This document shows positions 1-12,350 of a stretch of 64,000 nucleotides of DNA, one piece after another. Position numbers and translations under genes: made by a program. Numbering within the stretch: position 1 is the stretch's first letter; each line of letters begins with the position of its first letter. Origin of the DNA: Aldrovandia affinis (Eukaryota; Chordata; Actinopteri; Notacanthiformes; Halosauridae); contig JAINUG010000026.1 in the NCBI GenBank assembly GCA_029706075.1, positions 5,474,674 to 5,538,673 of the forward strand, in the 5' to 3' direction. The notes beneath the pieces were generated by a model. That model was not told where the DNA came from. It ran no database searches and saw only the letters and a list, made by a program, of their open reading frames with translations.

Positions 1-660
1 AAAATTTGGCAGGGCTGTGTCAAAGCCACATAGCCTGGTGGCAGATCAACACTGGAACACAGGCTGCAGAGTGGGAAACAGTGAGCTCTGTTCTTGTCTC
101 AGTCTTACATCTAGCATAAAATGGAGGCTGGTGGTGGAGGGGGAGATGTGCAGTTGCCTCCTGAGCGAAAAAATATGCAGCAATTTTTTTCCATTCCTGC
201 ATCTGGAGGAAGTGATTATTCTGGTGTGGAAATATTCAGCCTTTTCTGAATCTGTCCTGAGAACGCTTAATAAAACCCCCAAAACAATACATTGTGCCAA
301 GCACTTTTTTTCAGATGTTTGGAGTTTTATTTCTGAGCACATATCAGATGTCTTTGAAAATTATCACATGTTCGACTGAGTCTCACAGATGGGGATAGAA
401 GAGTCAACTTGCTTTTAGTCAGTACATTAGTGAATTTAAAAGTGTAAAAATACTATAATCCTTGTTCTCCATCAATGACTTCTTTTTTGTTGTGTTGTGT
501 TTGTAAAAGTCATTTAGATCTGATCTACATTTATACCTTATTTAAAAATTGTGGGTAGCAAATCTATTGGCCTCAGTATAATTTTGCAGGAGGAAATTGC
601 AGTTTTTAAATCGCATGAGAAACATTATCTTACACTGTGTACTTTTTTTTCATATTATTT
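1..660. other. Unannotated intergenic DNA
   Basis: AT-rich non-coding sequence with no repeat family that I recognise. Confidence 0.5.
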
Positions 661-696
661 TCACACGGGAACTATATAATGGGCCGCCTCTCTGCC

Positions 697-742
697 CTGT
701 GATTGGTTGGTCATTGTTGGCACAATGACCAACCAATCACAG
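697..742. repeat. Perfect 21-bp inverted repeat with 4-base loop
   Basis: The arms 697-717 and 722-742 are exact reverse complements (CTGTGATTGGTTGGTCATTG plus T) around the loop TGGC. Each arm holds a CCAAT-type motif (GATTGGTTGG / CCAACCAATC). It could form a hairpin or cruciform, or be a paired CCAAT element. Confidence 0.85.
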
Positions 743-852
743 CTCAGACAAGTCATAAATGGTCCAGCTGTCTAAAGTTCTGGGGATTCTGTTGGGGGAG
801 ACAGCCATTAACAGTGCACTGAATTTGGGATTGAAAAATGATGAAAACGTTG

Positions 853-1020
853 GGGCCTCGGGTGGTGTAGGGGTAAAGGCATTTGTCCACAATGCAGATT
901 GCCCGCTGCGGCCGCAGTTCGAAAACCCAGCTACACCAGCTCAGCTCTGGCCGAGAGCCCCGCCAGGGGGCGGGCGATTGGCTGACCGTCCTAGAGGGAG
1001 GGGAGAGAGAGAGAGCCGGC
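853..1020 (+). repeat. tRNA-derived SINE-like element
   Basis: It has an A box TGGTGTAGGGG (862-872) and a B box AGTTCGAAAACCC (916-928). A GC-rich body follows (CGCCAGGGGGCGGGCG). It is a different family from types A and B, and the 3' limit is uncertain. Confidence 0.65.
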
Positions 1021-1089
1021 ACAAGCTCACGAGAAGCGCGAACGGCTTCTCTGTAAGGGAAAAACTGGCTTATTTAAATGATCTTAGTA

Positions 1090-2395
1090 CGTGTAGCTGC
1101 CAAAATAAAGGAAACATCAACATAAAGCGTCTTAATAGGGTGTGGGGCCGCCAGAACAGCTTCAATGCACCTTGGCATAGATTTTACAAGTGAAAGGATG
1201 AAATACCATTCTTCCATGAGAAATTACATCATCAATTTTGTTGATGGTGGTAGAAAACGCTGTATCCATGATTTCCCATAGGTGTTCAATTGGCTTTATA
1301 TCTGGTGAATGAGATGGCCGTGGCACATGGTTTACTTTGTTTTCATGCTCATCAAGCTATTCAGTGACCACTCGTGCCCTGTGGATGGGGGCGTTGTCAT
1401 CCTGGAAGAGACCACTCCCATCAGGATAGAAATGCTTCACCATAGGATGAAGATGATCACTGAGAATGGTTTTGTATTTATTGGCATTTACCTTGCCTTC
1501 TAAGGGGTAGACCTAAATCATGGCAGGAAAATGCACCCCACACCATAACAGAGCTGCCAGAACCCTTTACCATAGGAAACAAGCACTTGGGCCTATAGGT
1601 TTCTTTTCGTGTGCACCACACATGCAGTAGTCTGTTTAGTGAGAACAGAGTGAAGGATGACTCATCTGACCATATTACTTTTTTTCCACTGCTGGATAGA
1701 CCACTGCCTGTGTTCTTTGTCATAGTATCCCTCTATGTGAAGTTCTCAACGGACTGTTCTTGATAAAACTGCCTGCTCACACCCTCAATTGATATTTGCA
1801 GTAATTTTGCAGCAGATATTAACTGATTCAGTTGCTTGTTTTGCCTTGCATCTTGAACCAATGCACGGACATCATGGTCGAGGAGTATGCGCTTTCGACC
1901 ACAGTTGCCCCTCGTTGCTGATGTCTTTCCCTCAGACTTCCATGCCATCAATCACCCCTCTTTCAAAGTACAGGGCCCTATTCTAGCCATGGTAGCCAAA
2001 ATAATGGGCAACTGGTGGCAGTGTAGTATAATGGTTAGGGAACTTTGCTTGTAACGTTAAGGTTGCAGGTTCAATCCCCAGGTGGGACACTGCCATTGTA
2101 CCCTTGAGCAAGGTACTTAACCTGAATTGTTTCAGTTAATATCCAGCTGTATATTGGATTGGATTGTAAAGAAATGCAAACTGTAAGTCGCTCTGGATAA
2201 GAGTGTCTGCTAAATGCCTGTAATGTAATGTAATGTAATGTAACTGAGCCTGCCCATACATTTTATACATGACCCTATGCATGATGGGATATTAATTGCT
2301 TAATTAACTCAGGAACCACACCTTTGGAAGCACCTGTTTCAGTATACATTGTATCCCTCATTTGCAAGTGTTTGCTTTATTTTGCCAGTTACCTG
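1090..2395 (-). mobile_element. Tc1-like DNA transposon with transposase relic, interrupted by a SINE
   Basis: The ends are short inverted repeats, GTAGCTGCCAAAATAAAGGA at the left and TTTATTTTGCCAGTTACCTG at the right, flanked by TA on both sides (1088-1089 and 2396-2397). On the minus strand are transposase fragments: about 1951-1733 (helix-turn-helix region, GRKRILLDHDVRALV) and 1723-1478 (catalytic region, VIWSDESSFTLF and VMVWGAFS). The first catalytic Asp is visible in WSDESSF. Stops and frameshifts make it inactive. A SINE is inserted at 2015-2241. The same family recurs at 7850-8165 and 14881-15353. Confidence 0.9.
2015..2241 (+). repeat. tRNA-derived SINE, type A, with target-site duplication
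   Basis: The A box is TAGTATAATGG and the B box GGTTCAATCCC. The tail is GTAAGTCGCTCTGGATAAGA followed by (TAATG)n. It is flanked by the direct repeat AACTG (2010-2014 and 2242-2246). Removing it restores the Tc1 sequence seen at 7990-8040, so it landed after the Tc1 element. Confidence 0.9.
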
Positions 2396-2397
2396 TA

Positions 2398-5210
2398 ATT
2401 TTGGTGCAATGAGAGATCAGACTGGGTGGAATAACAATATTTGTCCTTATATGACACTTTTAATCATATCATGCAATTAGAAGTGTCAATTTTTCCCCCA
2501 AAAAAACATTTGGAGAATTCACCATTCACCAAAAATCAACCATATGAATATGAATTATATCATTAAGGATTGAATCCAGGGGTAAGCATTGCTTTTCCTA
2601 AATCGGCGATACTCTGCAATCGGTGATATGAATTTGCTATGGAAACTGAAGACTTTCATACAGTATAAGTGTAGTACAAAACATCATCGTCATCTTCACA
2701 TACAAACTACAAATAATAACAATAACAAAAATAAGAAATATAGTCCATACATTTCTAAAATGCTCTTGTAGTATTAAAAATAAGAATAATTTGCACACGG
2801 ATGTGACCAGTGGTGGTAAAATTTACCACTGGAGAATTATAATACTGTGCAGATTTGTTTCCTTCTCTTTATATCAGTGCATGGTATATGAACATTTTCA
2901 GTCAACAAAAAGTAATATTGGAATACTAATTGTGAGAAGGATTCAATATGAACATGCCATGATCTTACAGGCACAATTGCATGGTGGACTAAATTAAGCC
3001 ATTAAATAATTTTTTAGTTGTGCTTTTCATTTTTTAAACAAATTAATAGATTGATTGCTTTAATAACATATTTGGCATTTCAAACATATTGCTTTGAGAC
3101 ACTCAAGCACCTGAAATGAACATTTCAAAATATTTTCTCTGTGTGTCCTTTTCCCAGGAATTTCCTGCTCTACCTGGAATAAAATACAGAATATTGCTGG
3201 ATTGATTGAGTCACATTCCCAGTTTTGGGTGTGTTTATGCATTGAGCAAACATGTCCCTATAAACAGACTGTCACATGTCATGTGACACAACCGAGTGGA
3301 GTGGAACAGAACAGAAGGGCACAGGGAATGGATTTTGACGGTTTGGGAACCAGATTTTTATTTCTTTATTCCTCAGGGGAAGAGAGAGAGAGCATGCTCA
3401 TGAAAAAATAAAATAAATGAAAGACCTTCAGCCGTCACCCTCAAGGGTTTGGGACACAAAACAATAAAACAAAATGAAATAAAATCGGCTTTTCGGCACA
3501 ACAATTCACACTGCGATCTTTAAGCCGCGTTCCTTTCCTTTATTATTCTCTTTCTCTCTCTCTCTCTTGTGTTCCTCTGCCAGGTCTCAGCCACCTACAA
3601 AGAGAGCACACAGGTACATTACAAAATATCACACAGGTGTGTGTGCTGGCTGCCCTGCTGGTAGGCGTGGCCGTTAATTGCGCCGATTCCCCTGTCCAGA
3701 ACTACGTCTTCCACACAGACATTGACCACTAAAAAGTAATACACACACTTCACCCATTGTGATTAGTTTGGTTACTGAAGCTTATCAATCATTATTCACA
3801 AATACATACAGCTAAGTAAAGACATAAGGTGCTACATGGAAAGCTTTTACAGATTTTTTTTAACAAATGCTGATATTAAATGTGGAATCCAATTTTATAG
3901 GGACTGTCCAAAGGGAATGGCCACATTCATTTATATTTTGTAACACTTTACATTATGATGTAGTATTAAATGTTACTAAATGAATAATACTTCCATTATT
4001 CGTCATTCAGAAAAAGGATTGTTGATGGTTTGTGGACATGATTAAATCTAAGTGAATGTGTTATTAAAAGGTGGCCATGTTGAGAATATGCTTACAATAT
4101 GCTATGTTGCATGGCAGTATATATAGCAACAATGCATATTGTGAATTTATGTGGAATTTCTCAATGTGGTATCCTGGCCTCCGTTTAAATATCACATTTA
4201 CATTGATGTTGGACTGTAAAAACAGCAATATATTTTGTATGGAGTAATACTGGAGTTATTAATGCTTTATTAAGGATTAATATGGCACCTCAATGTAAAG
4301 TATTGCCGATCCATTCTCTCTTGGGATGGTCCTCTCGCTTAAACAGCACGTTTCTTTTCTGTGGTGTTCAGTCAGAACAAGAGTTCAAAGTACATGTGTT
4401 GGAGCCCGTGGCCCAATCTGAAAGGCAGTGTCTGTCATCACGCTGCTTTAGCTCAGCATTCACCTTCAAGCCAAATGGCTCTCTCCGGCTGCCACGCAAC
4501 CCTCTGCTGAAGAGCATTCTCCCCATTCCTAGGCCACAAATTGATTTTTTCAAAGGAGAAACCAGACTTGGGGTCATTGAACTTGTGGGAAATTATTTTC
4601 ACATTTACGATTGCTTGCTTCTTTGATCAGCTGTGACTGCAGACCAGGCAGATCCAACGGTAGCACCTGAGCCCTCACCGCTAGGTCTACTGGACACTGT
4701 CCAGAGGAGAACATAAGCCAGACAGCTATCCCAGAAATGGAGGCCCTGTTCAGTCATGTAACCATCCAGAATAACTTTGCAGAGCTGGAATGGGGCCTGT
4801 ACACAAAACAGACACTCTTTCGGTTAGCTTACTTTAGCCATGCCAAATGGGGGCTGATGGGAGTTGATGGGCTGTCCTAAATCACTTCATGCAACACTCA
4901 ACCAAGGCAGTGACCTTTGAAGGCAGTCCACTAAATCAAAAGGTCTTTTCTTGGTTAACAAACGCATCTGGGCTTGATGTACAGTGCAAGGCAGAGGGCT
5001 GATTCAGATTTAAGGAAACCTGAGTGCACAGTATGCAATGCAGTGTTGAGTCATCTGCCTAAAGGTCACAGAGAGCCGGTCTCTGGCAACATTACCCAAA
5101 GAGTAACTTCAGTCACATTTTCCACATGGATAGTCCTCTATAAGCTCTACTGTAGTATAATACATTTACAAGTATGAATGAATAATTATAGCTGATACAA
5201 CATGATATGA
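2398..5210. other. Intergenic DNA, mostly unrecognised
   Basis: AT-rich sequence without a supported gene. About 3435-3740 is GC-richer, with a short CT run at 3549, and looks repeat-derived, but I cannot assign a family. Confidence 0.45.
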
Positions 5211-5211
5211 G

Positions 5212-5362
5212 TGGTTCTCTGTGGCTCAGTTGGTAGAGCACAGCGTTGGCAACGCTTAGGTTGTGGGTTCAATCCCCACTGGGGCCACATATACTGAAAA
5301 TGTATGCATTCACTACTGTAAGTCGCTTTGGATAAAAGCGTCTGCTAAATGGCGTATATTAT
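5212..5362 (+). repeat. tRNA-derived SINE, type B
   Basis: Full-length copy: TGGCTCAGTTGGTAGAGC (A box), GGTTCAATCCCC (B box), then CTGTAAGTCGCTTTGGATAA and TCTGCTAAATGGCGTATATT. It is nearly identical to the copies at 34842, 41987 and 52082. Confidence 0.92.
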
Positions 5363-7070
5363 ATATGGAATGGTAAATATGATGGGAAGCAGAAAAAATA
5401 ATTTGAAGTGATTTAAAATAATGAGACAAATTATAGTCAAGTTAAGATAGTTATATTTGCTATTATGAAAGATTCGATCTTAGGACTGAACATTAAAAAA
5501 GCTGCTGTTAGAGTAAACAAGATGAATAGTTTGCTAAGCGTCAGGAAAAATGTGGAAAATTCTCCCCGCTGTCTAAAAATGGCTTGATTTATACATTCAC
5601 TAATGAAAGACAGAACCTCCAGTCTGTGTTGCCAGCCCAACAGTTTTTTTACCCTACTGGCAATTTAAAGGACATACATGAATTTCACAGACATGATTTA
5701 AACCAACAAACCAAAAAAAATAAAACATTTCTGCAGTACTTGCATATTTTATTTACTGATTCATAGAAGTAGAGAAAATCCTTCTGTGTTTGGAACTGGA
5801 TGCAGGACTACCTACGTCAAAGGTCAATATAAGCATGAAAGTTCCTATACTTGTACTAAGTATGCTGAAAGTTCCGTTACAATAAGACAAAAACTCCTGA
5901 GTGGCTCAGTAAGTAAATACACTTGCCATGGGTTTGTCTTGCCATAGGAAGTGTTGGTGTAAATTGGATCAATTCCCTTGTTTTACAGCTGCATTTCCTC
6001 CTAACAATGCACTAGGCTACATTATCAAGAGAGATATGCACCCATCCATCAATCAGCACTAGCTCTCCTGTAAGGGAATGCAAATTGGGAAATATATATA
6101 TTATTGTCAGCAACATGGTCACGTTTTATACCAGGCTCGACTCTCTTCCCCAGGGACGTTGGACAGAGCAAAGACCACTCAATCTACTCCTTGTATTTAA
6201 ATGGGAAGGTAAAATGAGAACTAACTTTCTGACCTGGGGAAACAAGGCAGTTAAGTAATGCAAAGGGTTTTGTTTGAATTCTGGGGTGCGGGCGGGGGTG
6301 GGGGAGATGATTATGTGAACAGATTTGTCCAGGACATCAGGCTTAACACCCCACCTCTTTTGAAAAGTGCCAAAAGATATTTAGGCATACCTCCTTGAGA
6401 AGTGTTTCTGTGAGTTGCTATAACAGAGGAGAAGAACCACCTTGCACCAATTAGAATATAAGGCAGTGAAAACCGGTGCTGATTGTTTGCTTAAATTGTG
6501 ATATGCCACTCCCACCTACTATCATCACATCCTCATTTTAAGTCATCTTAAGTTTACTTTAGACTTGAGTTATAGAGTTACACATGACCCAGGTCTGTGT
6601 GACTGGAAACTCAGCATGATATCGAGTTTGAGTGGCCCTGATGTAAGGCAGCTGACTCAAGCTCAACTACACGACTATTTACTGACATGAGGAAAATCCA
6701 GGTGAGTACGATCACTGACTATGAATCCAGATGACATTCCAAAATGGTCGCTGCACAGATCAATTTTGACGTTTTTAGCTCTGTGTCGGAGATGATAAAC
6801 AAAAAAATGAACAGTTAACTAAAAAACAAATTGCAAATCAAAGTTTAGGACATGAATCCAAGCCTATATGTTTTGTTAGTGCCAGAGAACTGAGGAGTCC
6901 CCTGTCACAGAGAGATTTGACAGTTCCCAAGTTCCACTCTAATGAGGATTCATGGAGGAGGCTGGGCTGAAGCACCAGCCTGTCACTTTCCCCAGAGAGG
7001 GACCATCGGTCTCGTGTCTGCTTTAAAGGGCTGCTTGCTCCTCAGCGCTGGCATGAGTGCACCACAGGAA
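5363..7070. other. Intergenic DNA, nothing recognised
   Basis: No supported coding sequence or repeat family. Confidence 0.5.
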
Positions 7071-7092
7071 TTAATCTAATCTAATCTAATTT
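7071..7092. repeat. (TCTAA)n short tandem repeat
   Basis: About four copies of a 5-base unit. Confidence 0.85.
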
Positions 7093-7105
7093 ATAAATGA
7101 ATACA

Positions 7106-7355
7106 CACTACCAGTCAAAAGTTTTAGAACACCCCCATTTTCCAGTTTTTACTGAAATTTAAGTCCAGTGAATAACCTGAAATGGTACAAAGGTAAGCGG
7201 TAAACAAAAAAAGCGGTAAGCGGTAAACAAAAAAACTAAAAAGTTTAAACCGCTTACCTTTGTACCATTTCAGGTTATTCATTGGACTTGAACTGCTTAA
7301 ATTTCAGTAAAAACTGGAAAATGGGGGTGTTCTAACACTTTTGACCGGTAGTGTA
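7106..7355. mobile_element. Palindromic MITE of a Tc1-like family
   Basis: Two arms of about 100 bp, each beginning CACTACC(A/G)GTCAAAAG, run almost perfectly inverted around a short AT-rich centre with AAGCGGTAAACAAAAAAA repeats. The arms match the terminal inverted repeats of the longer element at 29687-30537, including AACACCCCCATTTTCCAG. No coding sequence remains. Confidence 0.9.
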
Positions 7356-7849
7356 GGTACACTACCAAAGCGTTTATGGCATGTATTGACAAAGATCTAA
7401 TTGAAAGCAAAAGCAAAGAAATGGATATAGATATAGAGGGTGGGATCGTACACCAGAACCACTCCCACAAAAGACCCTCGTCCCTCACCCTCCCAACATG
7501 AGAAACTCTCGGGTTGCTTTTACTGTGACTAAATCATTGAGATTTGAAAGATTGGTTAGATGCATACTCTAGCTGTTTTTCTTCCAGACAATTAATAAAT
7601 GTTAATAAATTAAATGATTTAAATTAATAATTTCTTTCATGAACCATTGTTCTTTTTTTGTTTACATTTTTTTGTTTTAATTTTATTTCTGGCTGATCTA
7701 CATAGCTACAATTTTTTAAACTAAATTAGCAAGATGATCCATGTTTCACGTGCTGAGTAACTTGCGACAGCTGAGCGAGCGGCTGAGTTGAAACGTTCAA
7801 CTGTGCCAAACCTGCCTAATGTTAGTAATAAGCTAGCTTCTAGCAACTG
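7356..7849. other. Intergenic DNA, nothing recognised
   Basis: AT-rich, no supported gene or repeat. Confidence 0.45.
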
Positions 7850-8163
7850 TTGGTCCTTGACATCCTGGTCAAGGAGTATTCGAAACATTGGCAAGTTGAG
7901 CAGTCTTCATCACTGAAGCTCCTACTGAATGTGCCCCAACAATCACCCTTCTTTCAAAGTTACTAAGATCTCTTCTTCTAGTCATGGTAACCAAAATAAT
8001 GGGCAACTGGGCCCGCCCAGCATTTTATACATGACCCCAAGCATGATGGGATGCTAATTGTTTAATTAACTCAGGGACCACACCTATGTGGAAGTACCTG
8101 CTTCCACTATACTTTGTATCCCTCATTTACTCAAGTGTTTTCTTTATTTTGGCAGTTACCTGA
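7850..8163 (-). mobile_element. Truncated Tc1-like element (same family as 1090-2395)
   Basis: It retains the 5' part of the element on the minus strand: the remnant matching the region around 1850-2395 (ACATCCTGGTCAAGGAGTAT, CCAAAATAATGGGCAACTGG) and the terminal TTATTTTGGCAGTTACCTG. The other end and most of the transposase are gone. It lacks the SINE and so shows the empty site. Confidence 0.85.
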
Positions 8164-9958
8164 AGCTAACAGCACATATATGGTTCTGCCACATACTTCT
8201 TTCTGAGAACTTTTCCCCAGCTTTTGCCCCTTTCGATTTACATCCCCGCGTTCCTCAAAGTCTTTCGTTGTCTGTCTTTCAACGTGTTAACTTTCAACTT
8301 TCTTTTTTAATCTACATCCAAACGATTTCCTATCGGCCTCAGACAATGCCCCTCCACGCTCAGCAATGTACATAAATATGTGAAACAATTGTGGGATTGC
8401 TTCGTTATTTAGAGAGGGTATCACATAAGTCATGTTTATCTCCATTTTCTCAATATATGCACGTGTGTTTTTTCGCACGGATTCAAATTAATATAAAAAA
8501 ACACCAAAAGTGTATCATAGCAATCAAATGTAGTCACCGCAAACCTCTGTGCATGCCCCCATCACTGCATGCTATCATTGTCTTCAGTAGACTGTGAGCG
8601 GCAGAAACCTTCAAAGCATCCAAGCCTATGCTCTGAAAAGATTTATTGGTTACTGATTCATCTGGAATTCAAACATGCAGCACACAAGACTGTATGTCTT
8701 GTCTTGCGGTGATTTGTAGTATTTATTTAGGTCACTCACTGAAGTGTTGTATGGGGCCAGAGGGAACCAAAATCTGCTCGCATTTTACTCATAAATCATA
8801 GGAACTTATTGAAGTATCTTTTGAGATGGTGGATTTCTCATTAAGGAAAACGACTTGTAGGAGAGAACCGGAGGTCAATCTGCTCTAGAAAAATATAACT
8901 TGTGTGTTCTGCAGCCCCTTCAAGGTGTCTGCATAATCAAAAGAAACAGGCTGCCAGATGAACTACCTCAATAACCCTTGCATAAATAGAACTGCCCACA
9001 TAATACCACTTGATATTTTGATATGGGGGGGACCAGTTGGCTATGATTTAACAGTTTCTTGTGTGCTTTTTTTTGTGACAGGAAATTGATCATTCTTTCA
9101 CTGTGTTTATGTTGCTTTGACTGAAGCGCCGATTTACTCAAAACCATCCAAATCAACGTGGCATCACCACGTCTCCTTCCATCATCTTTTTTTATTTCAC
9201 AGAGTTGGAAATTGGTAAACTGTGCAGCATACCGGGGTTGATGTCCTTGAGGTTAATTGTGAAGGCTGCATATTTTCTGGACCACCGCATTATCCTACTA
9301 GGAGCCAGACTTTGAAAGTCATTTAGCTTGTCAAGTTTGCAGTTAAGGAGTAAACTCTTAGCTCTAAGCTCATTAATCCAAAAATACATTCTTCTTTTGA
9401 AGAACAGGGCTTTCTTGCCTTATTCATCTTTTACTGTTAATGTGCTTGGACACACTTCAAAGAAGAGAGTGCATTATTATAGATGTACAAATATATTTTT
9501 TATTATACAGTATATATATATGAAACATGACATTTGGTCTGAGAACACACAGATGGGGTTTGTGTGTGTGTGTGTATTAGAGACTGCATGGACAATGCCC
9601 CAATGTCTGGCTGAGCCAGGAGATGTCTTATGCAACAATAGTGGTCCAATCAGGCAGGGCCCTGCATCTCATTCGCCAGTGTGAATGAATGCAAATGTAG
9701 CCGTATAAATAATAAACTGGATAAACCACAGTAAGAACTAGTGTTTGCTGAACATTCTGTACCATGCTTGTGTTCCTGTGGCTGGCTGTGCAATTACACT
9801 TTCTTGTCTTCCGTTACGAACATTGGATTTCTTCATCAATACGGAGATCATCTTACTTTGATTCTATATTTTGGATTTATCAACAGCCTGCATGTCCAAG
9901 TTTTGTTTTTTGTCATTCATTTCAGTCTGGTTACTATATGTGTTTATCATTGTTCACA
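8164..9958. other. Intergenic DNA, nothing recognised
   Basis: No supported gene. A short TG run lies near 9560. Confidence 0.45.
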
Positions 9959-10339
9959 AAATCCATCCATCCATCCATCCATCCATCCATTGTCTAAGCC
10001 GCTTATTCCTGGTCAGGGTCGCGGGGGGGGTGCTGGAGCCTATCCCAGCATGCGTTCCGGGCGAGAGGCAGGAATACACCCTGGACAGGTCGCCAATCCA
10101 TCACAGGGCACACACACCATTCACTCACACACTCATACCTACGGGCAATTTAGACTCTCCAATTAGCCTAACGTGCATGTCTTTGGACTGTGGGAGGAAA
10201 CCGGAGTACCCGGAGGAAACCCACGCGGACACGGGGAGAACATGCAAACTCCGCACAGAAAGGCCCCCGGCCTGGATTCGAACCCGAGACCTTCTTGCTG
10301 TGAGGCGACAGTGCTATCCACTGCACCACCGTGCCGCCT
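9959..10339 (-). repeat. tRNA-derived SINE with GGAT-type tail, minus strand
   Basis: Read on the minus strand it starts GGCGGCACGGTGGTGCAGTG (A box) and has GGTCTCGGGTTCGAATCCAG (B box). A long conserved body follows (GTTTGCATGTTCTCCCCGTG, CAGTCCAAAGACATGCACGT), and it ends in (TGGA)n, seen on plus as (CATC)n at 9959-9990. This is a very widespread teleost repeat. Confidence 0.9.
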
Positions 10340-10381
10340 GTTCACAAAATAAAGAAATGAAATAAAAAACAAAAACACTAA

Positions 10382-10485
10382 ATATATATACGTATATATA
10401 TATATATATATATATCACATATTTTAGCAAGCAACAGAAATGTGATGACTGTAATGTCTCTCTTCTCTCTCTCTCTCTCTCTCTC
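10382..10485. repeat. (TA)n and (CT)n microsatellites
   Basis: A TA array at 10382-10415 and a CT array at 10457-10485, separated by unique sequence. Confidence 0.9.
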
Positions 10486-11630
10486 GCCTAAAGAACTCAA
10501 TATGTGTTGATCAGCGCTACACGCACAGACATTAATCATCTGGAAAGCCTTGGTCTTTGGTTTTTATTGTCTCAGAATCCTGAAGCCTGATGCTCATTAT
10601 CCAACTAAATCCAATACAGTAATGTGACCCAGTTGAGTAGGTGCAGTTAGCCAACACATGCAGCAAAAAAAAGATAAACAGTCCCAACTAAAACATAGAT
10701 CCAAAGTAGATTTTTTAAAAATCTTGAATATGACATATTGTTATTTCGCTTGAAGTGCATTATTGAACTTATCTTATATAGCCATTAATAAGTTATGTAA
10801 CATCTTCATATTTATGAACGCAACTTAATCAGGTATTACACAGATCCAAGATCAGTGAATGTTCTAAAATGTAGGCCTGTAAAAATGCAGGCAAGCATTC
10901 ATATATTTTTCATATATAACATTTTTTATCTCCATTTAAAAAAATATTTGGAATGTAATTGTCCACTCATCCTATCACATCCTCTATACATTCAGGTACA
11001 CTAGTATTCACATCCTCTATTCACAAGTTTCTTCTGCCACCTCCTTTTCACAGTCAACCAACTGGGTTGGGCAGTCATTGTGTATGAGGACTGCACATCT
11101 AACGCAGCTGGTGCAGGTAGGCTACAGGTGCGGGTAGGCTACAGGTGCCCAATTTACCAAAGGAGTTGCCATTGTGCAGTCTAGGAATACAGACTCAAAC
11201 ACTCTCTCCTTGGGCAATGCTATGGTCAATTGTGCATAGTTCTGCAAGATTCCCGGTCACAGTTGGTACGGGCATGGTCAGGATTCCAAAATGTTTGTAT
11301 TATGCGGTTTAAGGTACAAGTCCATTTATTGAAAATATTGACCGCACTACCACCCGTAAACAACAATGTTTTTTGAAACAGTTGTCTTCAGTACCAAGTT
11401 AAAATGGGAGTTGTAAATAGATGTGAGTCTTAAAGTGTGAGTGTGAGTTTGTGAGTGTGAGTTGGATTTAAATGGGTGAATCTGTCAAGCTTATGCTCTG
11501 TGCAGTTCCAGGCATTAAAAGGGAGAGGCAGTCTATGCAATTAAATCCAAATCAATTGCCATTTGTTTTCAAATGATAACTTCAGTTACCAGGTTTAGTG
11601 GACTCCAATAATCTAGTTTGGTTAATAATA
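10486..11630. other. Intergenic DNA with an old repeat fragment
   Basis: No supported gene. About 11230-11285 (GATTCCCGGTCACAGTTGGT...) resembles 27597-27650, and 11070-11115 resembles 19210-19260. All three are probably decayed copies of one inverted SINE. Confidence 0.4.
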
Positions 11631-12160
11631 GTGGGGTCCAAAAGTCTGAGTCCACTACCAAGATCTGTTTGATTTCATCGTTCATCGAAAACTAACACAA
11701 AAGTTTTACTTGTGGTATTTGTTATTCAAGAATGTCATAAAACACTGATACAATTTTTTTTTAAATTGTTTGAGAAAGGATGGTATGAAATTGAAATATC
11801 TATAAATATTTTGTTTGCACACCATTGCCTTGTCTGACAAAGGTGTCAAAATGTTGTGACACCTTATGTTTCACTCAAGTTTTAATACATGGACACTCCT
11901 AATACACAGCGTGAGTTGTTTTGGTCTTGTAACAATTAATACCGGATATTGACGTAATTAATATGGTCCTCTATGTGTTCTCGTTGCTACTGCAGGTGCT
12001 TTAATCTTGAAAACATTTTTGGAGCTGTTTGTAATTATGTCAACAGAGCTTAGTGAAGTAGTTAGAAGTCAAATTGTTCTCCTGAGTAAAACCTTTGTGT
12101 TAGTTTTTGATGAATGATGAAAACAAACAGATCTTGGTAGTGGACTCAGACTTTTTGGAT
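11631..12160. mobile_element. Non-autonomous DNA transposon with 75-bp inverted repeats
   Basis: The left end CCAAAAGTCTGAGTCCACTA through about 11705 is inverted at 12090-12160 (TTAGTTTTTGATGAATGATG to TAGTGGACTCAGACTTTTTG). The interior has no transposase. The same ends occur at 17196-18086. Confidence 0.85.
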
Positions 12161-12350
12161 TACGGACAAGGACAAAGAGAACGGATTACGGACTGTACGT
12201 GTTTGCTTCCCTATTTACCCCTCCTGTGTGCATTTCCCCAAATAAACTCCTCCTGTTTCCTTATTTACCGGTGTATGCTGATTTTTGTTATTGATCTTTG
12301 GCGGCATTGAAACTCAACACCCTGGTTCCTACTACATTATACAAGATATA

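Noticed and set aside
5212-5300. tRNA gene
   Set aside because: A and B boxes are present but no full cloverleaf, and it continues into a SINE body. The same holds at 2015, 34842, 41987, 50661 and 52082.
9871-10365. 164-codon open frame
   Set aside because: It lies mainly within the inverted GGAT-tail SINE, which codes for nothing.
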